Both the position numbers and the translations under genes were made by a program. From NCBI RefSeq assembly GCF_900110165.1, contig NZ_FOCQ01000001.1, forward strand, positions 62,001 through 126,000: a DNA stretch of 64,000 nt. Direction: 5' to 3'. Origin of the DNA: Lihuaxuella thermophila (GTDB taxonomy: Bacteria; Bacillota; Bacilli; Thermoactinomycetales; Thermoactinomycetaceae). Below the pieces are notes generated by a model. That model saw only the letters and a list, made by a program, of their open reading frames with translations, was not told the origin of the DNA and did no database searches. Of the stretch, positions 1-6,631 are shown piece after piece; the first letter of the stretch is position 1, and each line of letters begins with the position of its first letter.

Positions 1-1
1 G

Positions 2-583
2 TTTTGGCGTGAACCACGTGCTGCGATTCGTGATGCAATGAATGAAACGACTCCCTCCCTCACCATCGTGCTTGTTTCCTTATTCGGCATCACTTACTTT
101 ATCGAGCAAGCATCGAACCGGAATATGGGAGATACCACTTCAGTCGGTGCCATCTTGATCCTTGCCCTGATTCTCGGTCCCATCTTGGGTGCCATTGGAT
201 GGTTTTTGCTCAGTCTTTGTACATACGGCATGGCCCGTCTTTTAGGAGGTCAGGCGACCTTTCAAGAAACACGGATCGCCACAACCTGGGCAACCATTCC
301 TTACACATCCAAATGGGTGTTGCTGCTTCCCGAACTGCTCATTTTCCGGGAAGAGCTCTTTACCTCACAAACCCCGATCATGGATCAATCGATGTTCTTG
401 CTTCTTCTTTTCTTCATTCTGGGATTATTGAATATCGCCATGACCGTCATCTATTTTGTGATCTTTTCCAAGATCGTTGGAGAAGTGCATGAGTTTTCAG
501 CCTGGAGAGGATTTTCTTCCATTGTTCTCATTCCGGTTGCACTGGTTGTGTTGATGATCGTGATTGCATTGGTCATTTCGTAA
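2..583 (+). CDS. Yip1-family membrane protein, 5' end outside window
   Basis: The reading frame is open to the left edge of the window. The residues ahead of the first internal Met (FWREPRAAIRDAMN) resemble the short amphipathic N-terminus of bacterial Yip1-domain proteins, so the gene almost certainly starts upstream. The rest is four to five hydrophobic segments separated by short loops (about residues 8-25, 37-70, 90-105, 120-148 and 160-181 counted from the Met at 38), ending right at the membrane. It lies 24 bp before the toxin gene on the same strand and may be cotranscribed. The family is membrane-bound with no settled bacterial function; a link to toxin export is only a guess from position. 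Confidence 0.75.
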   Translation, partial: FWREPRAAIRDAMNETTPSLTIVLVSLFGITYFIEQASNRNMGDTTSVGAILILALILGPILGAIGWFLLSLCTYGMARLLGGQATFQETRIATTWATIPYTSKWVLLLPELLIFREELFTSQTPIMDQSMFLLLLFFILGLLNIAMTVIYFVIFSKIVGEVHEFSAWRGFSSIVLIPVALVVLMIVIALVIS

Positions 584-607
584 TCTGAGAACAAAGGGGA
601 AGAAGCT

Positions 608-1906
608 GTGCCATATTGGAAAACCATCATCAACCATTTGAGCAGGATCTGGTTCTCAAGGCGAGGAAGTTCTACTCTGGAATATGTCATGGTTCTGGCA
701 GCAGGGGCTCTTCTGGCGAGTTTGTTGTTGGTTGCCGTTACGGATGCACAGGTAAAGGAAGAGCTGAAAGAAAAGGTTGTTCAAGCACTGTCGGGGAATG
801 CAGGGCAAGTGGATGCCCCGAAAGAAAGCGAGCCTCCAAGTCCGACTGATCCGAAAATCGAAACGCCTCCAACCTCCAACTCGAACACCCCGAATTATAC
901 GCAGACGCACATTGTAGATGACACCGGAGAAAAGAAAGACGGCGGCGGGTTTGTAGGCTGGCTCAAAGAGAAAGGAAACGGAGTTCTCAATTGGCTGGGG
1001 AAGCAAAAAGATCAAATTTGGAACGATGACCTAAAACGGGCGTACAACGACCCGCTCGGCTATTTGTCCGATGTAATCGGTGCTGAGGACATAAAATATA
1101 CCTGGAACAAAATGACGAGCGATCCTCTCGGTTATCTGAAGGATTCTTGGAATAATGCAAAAGAGCAATTCAAAGCCATTGCCGATAACCCCTGGACATT
1201 GCTCTTCGATCAAGAGCAGTTCATGGAAGGGTTAAACGGCAAAGACAAAGATGGAAAAAGCATTCCTATAGCAAACCGTGTCTATAAAATCGCCGAAAGC
1301 TTACCGCTTCCGACCAAATTACTCAAGATCGGCACAATCGGGAAAAATATTCTTGTTCATAAAGGTTGTACTTGTGAAATTGCTGATAATACTTCGTCCC
1401 AGGGGGGCGGTGCAGGTACAAAAGCCAGCGGTCGGGATGGTGCAAAAGTTTACACAGCCCAAGGTTATGTTGCTTTAGTGAGTAACCGTACCCAGTTAGT
1501 TGGGCATTATAAAGAAGGTACACAGGCATCCATTATATTACGTAACGAACTCAAATTAGCAGGTGTTGAGCCTCCGCCATATCCAAATGCTGCACATCAT
1601 ATTGTTCCTTGGAATGATCGAAGAGCTAGACGGGCTCAACAATTATTAGAGCAGTTCGGTATTGATCCAAACTCGGCAGCTAACGGTGTCTATTTGCCCT
1701 GTAAAAAGAAAGATTGTAACAAGCCGGAGACGACATATATAGGTGATGAAACCCCTCATATAGGGAATCATGGTCTAGAATATATTGAATATGTGACGGA
1801 GAAGTTAGAAGAAGTAAAAGTAAATGGAGGAACAACTTTAGATGCTGTAAAAGTATTAAACAACATTCGAGGTAAATTGTTAAATGGTTCATTATCATTG
1901 AATTGA
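608..1906 (+). CDS. AHH-family nuclease toxin with prepilin-type (Flp-like) leader
   Basis: 432 residues from a GTG start, preceded by AAGGGGAAG. Residues 17-42 read like a Flp/Tad prepilin leader: a basic stretch (SRR), then G20 followed by SSTLEY, with Glu at +5 after the Gly and a hydrophobic helix behind it. That is the cleavage signature of prepilin peptidases. A Pro/Ser/Thr-rich linker (about 65-100) and a helical middle with Trp-rich repeats containing DPLGYL follow. The C-terminus carries AAHHIVPWNDRRARR with the AHH triplet at 329-331, and later GNHGLEYIEYV. This is the AHH branch of the HNH/Endo VII nuclease fold found at polymorphic toxin tips. The DNA becomes AT-rich from about 1350, fitting an exchanged tip. 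The next gene is its likely immunity protein. Nuclease activity and the export route are inferred. Confidence 0.85.
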   Translation: MPYWKTIINHLSRIWFSRRGSSTLEYVMVLAAGALLASLLLVAVTDAQVKEELKEKVVQALSGNAGQVDAPKESEPPSPTDPKIETPPTSNSNTPNYTQTHIVDDTGEKKDGGGFVGWLKEKGNGVLNWLGKQKDQIWNDDLKRAYNDPLGYLSDVIGAEDIKYTWNKMTSDPLGYLKDSWNNAKEQFKAIADNPWTLLFDQEQFMEGLNGKDKDGKSIPIANRVYKIAESLPLPTKLLKIGTIGKNILVHKGCTCEIADNTSSQGGGAGTKASGRDGAKVYTAQGYVALVSNRTQLVGHYKEGTQASIILRNELKLAGVEPPPYPNAAHHIVPWNDRRARRAQQLLEQFGIDPNSAANGVYLPCKKKDCNKPETTYIGDETPHIGNHGLEYIEYVTEKLEEVKVNGGTTLDAVKVLNNIRGKLLNGSLSLN

Positions 1907-1948
1907 AGAAATAGTATATATTATGAGGTTGATAATGGTGGGATGATC

Positions 1949-2506
1949 ATGAAAGTATGGCAATTAAAAAGTTCGTTAAATGGTTTTGAAACATTGGGGT
2001 ATAGAGATTTTGACCGTGACTCTAAATTGAATGATCTACTAATTCAGATCACACCTATCGCAGATAAATGGGATTTTGTGGAAATATGTACAATCGATGA
2101 AGGTAAGGAAAGTGATTGTCCTCATTTTTGGGACTGTCCTATTCCTGTTTTTAGTGAAAAAGCTGTCCGTGTTTTGAGTAGTTTTTTAAAAGGAAGGGCA
2201 GAAGCATTGCCGCTTCATCATAGTCAAAAGAGTTTTTATGGGATGCACGTGATTAATGTCATTGATGCTATTGATTATGATCGCGCGGTTATTGAACAGT
2301 TGGAAACAGGGCTTCGTGTTGGTTTTGAAAAATACGCGTTTATTCAAGAGAAAATTGCAGGAGAACATATTTTCCGTATATATTTGGATGATCGAGTGCA
2401 GTGGAAGGTATTTGTATCTGATGAGTTTAAAAAAGCCGTCGAGTCTAATGGACTGGCTGGATTTAATTTTATTGAGGTTTGGGATTCAGAAAATGTGGCC
2501 CGTTAA
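1949..2506 (+). CDS. Imm11 (DUF1629)-like immunity protein
   Basis: 185 residues. ATG 1949 is preferred over the ATG at 1943 because GGTGGG lies 6 bp before it. The pattern CPIPVFSEKAVRVLSSFLKG, then LPL, a YGMHVINVIDAIDYDRA stretch and a late aromatic-rich segment fits the DUF1629/Imm11 group of cytoplasmic immunity proteins. It begins 42 bp after the toxin stop on the same strand, the usual order for a toxin and its antidote. It has no signal peptide or membrane segment, as expected for a protein that neutralises a nuclease inside the cell. The DNA is markedly AT-rich (one 60-base line I counted, 1981-2040, has 21 G+C), unlike most of the window. The pairing is inferred from family and adjacency. 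Confidence 0.75.
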   Translation: MKVWQLKSSLNGFETLGYRDFDRDSKLNDLLIQITPIADKWDFVEICTIDEGKESDCPHFWDCPIPVFSEKAVRVLSSFLKGRAEALPLHHSQKSFYGMHVINVIDAIDYDRAVIEQLETGLRVGFEKYAFIQEKIAGEHIFRIYLDDRVQWKVFVSDEFKKAVESNGLAGFNFIEVWDSENVAR

Positions 2507-2581
2507 TTGTTCTTCAAAAAATGTTCAATAAAAATAGGCGATCTGAAGCAAGAATGGGGCTAATCTTTAGGACGAACCAGG

Positions 2582-2603
2582 CTTCTAACAAACCTTCTAA
2601 CGT
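2582..2603 (+). repeat. Direct repeat left of tRNA fragment (candidate integrase arm site)
   Basis: A 22-bp sequence matching 2821-2842 at 18 of 22 positions, in the same orientation. It contains the octamer CTTCTAAC twice, 12 bp apart (2582 and 2594). The third copy of the octamer is in the right-hand repeat. Confidence 0.55.
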
Positions 2604-2695
2604 ACCGTCTTCTCTTGGATTTATTTCGATTAACTGAGGTTGGCTGAACGGGCGGTTTGTTTGGATTTAATTGATTGCAGTTACTCGTAATTTCG

Positions 2696-2742
2696 ACGGT
2701 ACGCATAACTCGAAAGCCGTTGTACGGGGCAACTCGTACCGT
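2696..2742. repeat. Inverted repeat ACGGTACG / CGTACCGT around the tRNA anticodon-loop breakpoint
   Basis: ACGGTACG (2696-2703) and CGTACCGT (2735-2742) face each other across the point where tRNA homology begins. CGTACCGT also occurs at 2601-2608. This would suit the core-type half-sites of a tyrosine recombinase, but it could be chance because the right copy is part of the tRNA variable arm. Confidence 0.4.
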
Positions 2743-2765
2743 GGGTTCGAATCCCACCCTCTCCG
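2709..2765 (+). tRNA. 3' half of tRNA-Ser(CGA), truncated at the anticodon loop
   Basis: From 2709 the sequence reads as an anticodon loop CTCGAAA (anticodon CGA), a 3' anticodon strand GCCGT, a long class II variable arm (GTACG...CGTAC), a T-arm GTGGG-TTCGAAT-CCCAC, a 3' acceptor strand CCTCTCC and discriminator G. Upstream of 2709 there is no matching 5' anticodon strand, D-arm or acceptor strand, so this is not a functional tRNA. Breakage exactly at the anticodon loop is typical of the duplicated tRNA end left by an integrative element (attR/attL). Confidence 0.8.
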
Positions 2766-2774
2766 TCAAAATCA

Positions 2775-2804
2775 AAGGGCTTCGCGACTAGCGAGCCCTT
2801 TTCG
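2775..2804 (+). terminator. Rho-independent terminator after tRNA fragment
   Basis: Hairpin of GGGCT and CGC paired with GCG and AGCCC (one bulged base), followed by TTTTCGTTTT. It is probably the original tRNA terminator, which places native flank on the right side of the site. Confidence 0.65.
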
Positions 2805-2820
2805 TTTTGTAGAAATTGGA

Positions 2821-2842
2821 CTTTTAAACAAACTTCTAACGT
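2821..2842 (+). repeat. Direct repeat right of tRNA fragment
   Basis: Partner of 2582-2603: 18 of 22 identical, same orientation, ending in CTTCTAACGT in both copies. Between this and 3040 I see only AT-rich DNA and no gene. Confidence 0.55.
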
Positions 2843-3039
2843 TAATAGATGAATAATGCAGAAGATATATATTTGTTTTTTTGTGGGGATAATACATTTA
2901 AAGAAAGAACCAAGCCCTTATAAATCACATAACAGCCGTTATTAAAGCTTTGCTATCTAATTATTTCGCCTCTATTTTCGATAAACTTCTATCCGCAAAT
3001 TACTTCAATATCGATAAGTTTTCAGATTTTGGATCTTAC

Positions 3040-4251
3040 TTAGGTGGAATAGTGAGCATCCAGCTCTTTTAGTCCGCTCTTATCCTCATCATTATCAAGC
3101 ATCTGGCGGAAATCTTTTACAGATTGAACATTTCCATAACCTGCTGCTTCAATTGTGTTTAGTAGTCGATAGGCACGGCTCTTCGCATGAGGAGATTTCA
3201 ACAATTTGGCCTTCCGATAGAATTCCTGACCGGCTTCTACACTTTGATCAACTTGACCTAGCATTAGATGTGCTCTCGCCCAATCTAGAGGAATCCACGC
3301 ATCCAACCAGATATTAGCCTCTAAGGCGATCTGGTTCTTGATTTCCTCTTTCATTGCCAGGGTTTCTTCCGGCTCTCCAATCTCCAGATAGCCATAGCTC
3401 TTTTCTGCCATTACACCACTTAATGAGTGGAACACAAAATCTGTACCATCACCATAACTAAAGTTTTCGATACTTTTTGCCGTGCGTAATGCTGCTTCTA
3501 TGGCTCTCTTAAACTTCACTTTCTGTCCAGCACTAGCATATACCCTTGCAAGGTAGGCGTTGGTTACGACCATGACATGTTTCGATGCTCGGAAAGATTC
3601 GTCTCTGGCCAACTCGAGGTACTCAATCGCTTCCTCTTGTTTTCCCATTCGCTCTAATTCCGTACCTATATTAAGATAACTCATCGCGAGAGTAGCCGGA
3701 TGATCAATTGCTTTCGCAATCTCATTCATCTTGCGAAATTTGTTTAAGGCCTCTTGATATCGCTGATTTTCTACGTCGATTACAGCATTGAGACGTAGTA
3801 CTTGAGCGTACAGAACTTGAAAACGCTCATCCAGACGTACAGGGGGAGGTGTATTCGTTTGTAAATAGTCAAAAAGTCGATTCAGATCATTGACAGCCTC
3901 TTCAACGTACGGCAAAGACATAATACGACGAAGATTCCATGTCCGCTTTATCAAACTTTCAGCTGTGTTCAATGTCTCATCATACATAAACGTTTCACAA
4001 AAGGTAGTTGGATTGAATGGATCGTAATCGGAAAGTCCCACTTTCCAGAGTGGAATCTGTAAAATATGACATAAACGTCGAAGCGTTTGGGGATCAGTGA
4101 TATGCTTTTTGCCACGTTCCACATCAGAAACGTAATTCACACTAACGCCGGTTCCTCCACCTGCTTGGGGCCACATCTCAGCCAACTGCGCCTGCGTCAT
4201 ATTTAGCTTTTCCCTGGCTTCACGAATCGTTATCCCATAATGGTATTTCAT
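3040..4251 (-). CDS. XRE-family regulator with TPR-like C-terminal domain
   Basis: 403 residues. Residues 6-80 form a Cro/C1-type helix-turn-helix (IREAREKLNMTQAQLAEMW, then SVNYVSDVERGKK) with an unusual Gly-rich insertion, AGGGTG, between the two helices. The remaining 320 residues are all helical, with tetratricopeptide character (ATLAMSYLNIGTELERMGK, EAIEYLELARDES, NAYLARVYASAGQ). XRE plus TPR is the architecture of peptide-sensing RRNPP regulators (PlcR/Rgg-like) and related phage or stress regulators, but no partner peptide gene is obvious. ATG follows GTGAGG. It is divergent from the small XRE gene at 4424 and lies just right of the tRNA-derived site, so it may belong to the integrated element. 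The specific function is unknown. Confidence 0.7.
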   Translation of the reverse strand: MKYHYGITIREAREKLNMTQAQLAEMWPQAGGGTGVSVNYVSDVERGKKHITDPQTLRRLCHILQIPLWKVGLSDYDPFNPTTFCETFMYDETLNTAESLIKRTWNLRRIMSLPYVEEAVNDLNRLFDYLQTNTPPPVRLDERFQVLYAQVLRLNAVIDVENQRYQEALNKFRKMNEIAKAIDHPATLAMSYLNIGTELERMGKQEEAIEYLELARDESFRASKHVMVVTNAYLARVYASAGQKVKFKRAIEAALRTAKSIENFSYGDGTDFVFHSLSGVMAEKSYGYLEIGEPEETLAMKEEIKNQIALEANIWLDAWIPLDWARAHLMLGQVDQSVEAGQEFYRKAKLLKSPHAKSRAYRLLNTIEAAGYGNVQSVKDFRQMLDNDEDKSGLKELDAHYST

Positions 4252-4423
4252 ACTTTTACAACCTCACAATAAATAGTTCCCCATAATTGTATTTTCTATC
4301 TCTATATTACTACAGTTGTAATTAAAGGAGAGGCGTTAATATACCAATGGCTTTCGAAGTCTGATCATTAGAAGTGACCCCAATTTCCATGTGAATCTAG
4401 TTATGTAAATTGAAAATTGCAAC

Positions 4424-4633
4424 TTGAGGCTTATCGCTTTATTGATTCAAAAGAACTGGACACAAAAACGTCTGTCAGATGAAACAGGAATAACCCAAGC
4501 AACCATTTCGCGTTTCGATCGAACATCCAGACACGAAATCGATCATATTTTTACAATTGCATATGTACTAGGGATTCCGGTCGAGAAGCTATTTGAAACC
4601 AGAATTATTAAAGATGGTGAGGAGGAAAGATAA
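4424..4633 (+). CDS. Small XRE-type HTH protein, start codon uncertain
   Basis: About 69 residues: LRLIALLIQKNWTQKRLSDE, then TGITQATISRFDR, a canonical Cro/C1 helix-turn-helix with almost nothing else. The frame is closed by TAA at 4406. The only usable starts are TTG 4424 and a rare ATT at 4409, and neither has a clear Shine-Dalgarno sequence. The gene may be decaying, or its start may have mutated. It is divergent from the 403-residue XRE regulator, the layout of a lysogeny-type switch, although a true two-repressor switch cannot be shown here. It ends just before a bidirectional terminator. Confidence 0.5.
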   Translation: MRLIALLIQKNWTQKRLSDETGITQATISRFDRTSRHEIDHIFTIAYVLGIPVEKLFETRIIKDGEEER

Positions 4634-4647
4634 TCGTGGTATATAAA

Positions 4648-4684
4648 AAACGCCTTGCACTCTGTGGTTGAGTCCAGGGCGTTT
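4648..4684. terminator. Bidirectional terminator
   Basis: AAACGCC pairs with GGCGTTT and the stem extends through TTG and ACTC/GAGT. It is A-rich on the left and T-containing on the right. It lies between the converging genes ending at 4633 and 4702. Confidence 0.75.
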
Positions 4685-4701
4685 ATTCGTTAAAAATCCG
4701 G

Positions 4702-4992
4702 TTACTGCTGAACGGCTTGCACTTGTTGCTGCATGTTCGTCGGTTTATCCGTTCGCTCATCGATGCTGATATGGGTGATGACCCGATGGATTCCGTTGGC
4801 CATCGCATTTTTGTGGATCTGTTTGGCTAGATCCATCAGTTGGTCCACTTCGCCTTCAATGACTGTGGCCGTCGGCGTCAGTTGGTAGTTGAGCCCGTTT
4901 TGTTGGATCAGGCGTACCGCATCCGATACATAGGAGCTGAAGCTGGCTGTGTTGGTGCCGACGGGGACGACGCTGATTTCAAGCAATGCCAA
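4702..4992 (-). CDS. MTH1187/YqgV-type thiamine-binding protein (DUF77)
   Basis: 96 residues, close to the usual 95-100 for this family. It opens with LLEISVVPVG and has SSYVSDAVRLI, then YQLTPTATVIEG and a late HRVITHISIDER: the ferredoxin-like fold of DUF77 proteins, which form tetramers. B. subtilis YqgV and archaeal MTH1187 are relatives; binding of thiamine or its pyrimidine precursor is the published family annotation. The Gln-rich tail (MQQQVQAVQQ) is not part of the fold. A Shine-Dalgarno-like AGGGAGTGATT precedes the ATG. It is monocistronic, with a terminator downstream. Confidence 0.8.
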   Translation of the reverse strand: MALLEISVVPVGTNTASFSSYVSDAVRLIQQNGLNYQLTPTATVIEGEVDQLMDLAKQIHKNAMANGIHRVITHISIDERTDKPTNMQQQVQAVQQ

Positions 4993-5237
4993 GTGTAATC
5001 ACTCCCTGTTGGTCTGTTTATATGGATAAAATGTCCCAAAAGTGGAGAATTATGCGGGGTGATGAGTCAGAATGAAGGGTGGAAACAAAAGAGAATGGTT
5101 GTCCACCCAATGAGACGGATGGATTTCCGGATCTGCGGAAGGGAATAACATTTTATATTTTGGTATTAATACTGAATATTTATTATAATTAGAATATAGT
5201 TGGACGAGCTTTGTTTTCATTTGAAAGGATGAAGGGG

Positions 5238-5381
5238 ATGAAAGGTGGTGAATGCCGGGTGAAATTCTCCCATTCCCTCTTTCGTTTCAGTTGTTGGAAT
5301 TGTGGGAGCGATGACATCGTCAAAACAGACTGTGGTGAATATATCTGCCGTGAGTGCGATGCCGTTCAGTTCAATAAATAG
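5238..5381 (+). CDS. 47-residue TFIIB-type zinc-ribbon protein
   Basis: ATG 5238 (AAAGGATG upstream) opens a 47-codon frame whose C-terminal half reads CWNCGSDDIVKTDCGEYICR followed by ECDAVQF. This is a Cys-X2-C knuckle, a short beta-rich spacer with Gly-Glu, and a second Cys-X2-C knuckle. The spacing and the CGS..IV....GE.IC..C..V pattern match the zinc ribbon of archaeal/eukaryotic TFIIB and similar small metal-binding ribbons. GTG 5259 is an alternative start. A perfect 9-bp terminator hairpin begins 15 bp after the TAG, which supports it as a real transcribed unit. Zinc binding is inferred from the four cysteines; the role (nucleic-acid binding or adaptor) is unknown. Confidence 0.6.
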   Translation: MKGGECRVKFSHSLFRFSCWNCGSDDIVKTDCGEYICRECDAVQFNK

Positions 5382-5395
5382 ATGCTATAATAATG

Positions 5396-5426
5396 AGAAG
5401 GTTCTTTTTGAACCTTCTATCTTTTT
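5396..5426 (+). terminator. Terminator after the zinc-ribbon ORF
   Basis: Perfect 9-bp stem AGAAGGTTC/GAACCTTCT with a TTTTT loop, then ATCTTTTTT. It lies 17 bp before the next start codon, so it could also act as an attenuator for 5443-5997. Confidence 0.85.
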
Positions 5427-5442
5427 TGCAAGAGGGGTGCCT

Positions 5443-5997
5443 ATGTACGATGTCGAAGCGTTTCTGACCGGTATTAAACCGAGTCTTCTTCTCTCAACGG
5501 CACATCCGTTGTTTGAAAAAGTGTTAGCGTATCCGAGCTTGGAGATTGACTTGATTGATGATCGCCCGCAATATTTGTTTTTTCATACGGAAAAGGAGAG
5601 GGCATGTTTTGCAAAGCGGGTCGATCCGCTTTCGCATCGATCTCCTGCATTTCACAGAGAATTGGGACTCGTGTTGGGTTATCCTCCGAAAGCCGTTGAG
5701 TTCTATGTGAGGAAAAAAGAATGTCAGGATCAGTGTAATTGGCATGATCTCCAGCTCTTAAAAGCAAAAATCGCGGGCCTTCATTATGCCGGAATTGGCT
5801 GCAATTCAAACGTGGATGACCTTTGGGATAACGCACATTGGCTTTGGAATACATACCGGCAGGACGAAATATTGAATATTCGTGTGGATGCAAAGCTTTT
5901 GCCTGTCAAGTATCGGGATGAAAATGATTTAATGAAAGTGATTCAACAAGCAAAACGGACACTTGAACAATCGGGCAGCAGGGTGAGGTCCGGATAG
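5443..5997 (+). CDS. Conserved hypothetical protein, cytoplasmic
   Basis: 184 residues from ATG 5443, preceded by AAGAGGGGTGCCT; a longer in-frame opening upstream would run through the terminator hairpin and the zinc-ribbon frame and is unlikely. I do not recognise the family with certainty. Visible traits are a DxxP-containing N-terminal part, a conserved-looking RELGLVLGYPPKAVEFYVRK stretch, a cluster of Cys/His (CQDQCNWHDLQ), and GIGCNSNVDDLWDNAHWLWN. No signal peptide or membrane helix is seen. The LGYPP motif recalls small DUF3793-like Firmicutes proteins, but the match is weak. It follows the zinc-ribbon gene on the same strand across a terminator. Confidence 0.65.
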   Translation: MYDVEAFLTGIKPSLLLSTAHPLFEKVLAYPSLEIDLIDDRPQYLFFHTEKERACFAKRVDPLSHRSPAFHRELGLVLGYPPKAVEFYVRKKECQDQCNWHDLQLLKAKIAGLHYAGIGCNSNVDDLWDNAHWLWNTYRQDEILNIRVDAKLLPVKYRDENDLMKVIQQAKRTLEQSGSRVRSG

Positions 5998-6089
5998 TTG
6001 GGGAAGAGCTGAAAAGAACAAGAGCCAATCATCAAAAAAGCCAATTTGGGTACCCTTATAAAAAGTACTGAGTTAACGGAGTGTCCCAC

Positions 6090-6599
6090 ATGAACATCCA
6101 AATCCCCGAATTTTCACTCGTTGTCCTGGTGGGGGCAGCGGGATGCGGAAAATCCTCTTTTGCCAAAAAACATTTCCGGGCCACCGAGATCCTCTCCTCT
6201 GATTTCTTTCGGGGAATGATTACCGATGATGAAAATGATATCACGGCTTCCAAGGATGCGTTTGACCTTCTCTATCAAGCGGCCGTTCAACGCTTGAAAC
6301 GGCGAAAACTGACGGTGATCGATGCAACCAATGTGAAGAAAGACCGGAGAAAGCCGCTTCTTCAGCTCGCCGAGCGGTACAGTTGCACTCCTGTCGCCGT
6401 CGTTCTTCACTTCCCCGAGGAAATCTGTCTGGAAAGAAACAGAGAAAGAGCCTATCGCACCGTTCCTGCGGATGTGATTCGTAAGATGACGGAAAATCTG
6501 CGGCAATCCCTTCACACATTAAAAGATGAAGGTTTCAAAGAAGTGTTTATCTTATCGTCCCCGGAAGAGGCTGATCAGGTAACCATTGAAAGGCGGTAA
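6090..6599 (+). CDS. P-loop kinase resembling the kinase domain of polynucleotide kinases
   Basis: 169 residues. ATG 6090 is chosen over GTG 6081 because ACGGAG ends 8 bp upstream of it. Walker A is GAAGCGKSSFAKKHF (about residues 15-25), followed by ILSSDFFRGM, a helical segment, then VIDATNVKKDRR (Walker B-like with the DATN signature of T4 Pnk-like kinases) and a lid ERNRERAYRTVP with paired arginines. Pnk-type domains phosphorylate 5'-OH nucleic acid ends and are often fused to phosphatase and ligase domains; here the protein ends after the kinase. The substrate could equally be a small metabolite. Confidence 0.7.
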   Translation: MNIQIPEFSLVVLVGAAGCGKSSFAKKHFRATEILSSDFFRGMITDDENDITASKDAFDLLYQAAVQRLKRRKLTVIDATNVKKDRRKPLLQLAERYSCTPVAVVLHFPEEICLERNRERAYRTVPADVIRKMTENLRQSLHTLKDEGFKEVFILSSPEEADQVTIERR

Positions 6600-6631
6600 A
6601 TCTGCCGGGGTGACACCCTCCGGGCAGATTC
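6599..6631. terminator. Intercistronic hairpin between converging genes
   Basis: AATCTGCC...GGCAGATT with an inner GGGGTG/CACCC stem. There is no long T-run on either side, so termination efficiency is uncertain. Confidence 0.5.

Noticed and set aside
451-690. Minus-strand 79-codon frame across the Yip1/toxin junction
   Set aside because: Shadow of both genes; no ribosome binding site or family pattern.
2560-2775. Minus-strand frame containing RVGFEPTV
   Set aside because: This is the well-known false peptide produced by translating the T-arm and acceptor end of a tRNA; it overlaps the tRNA-Ser fragment.
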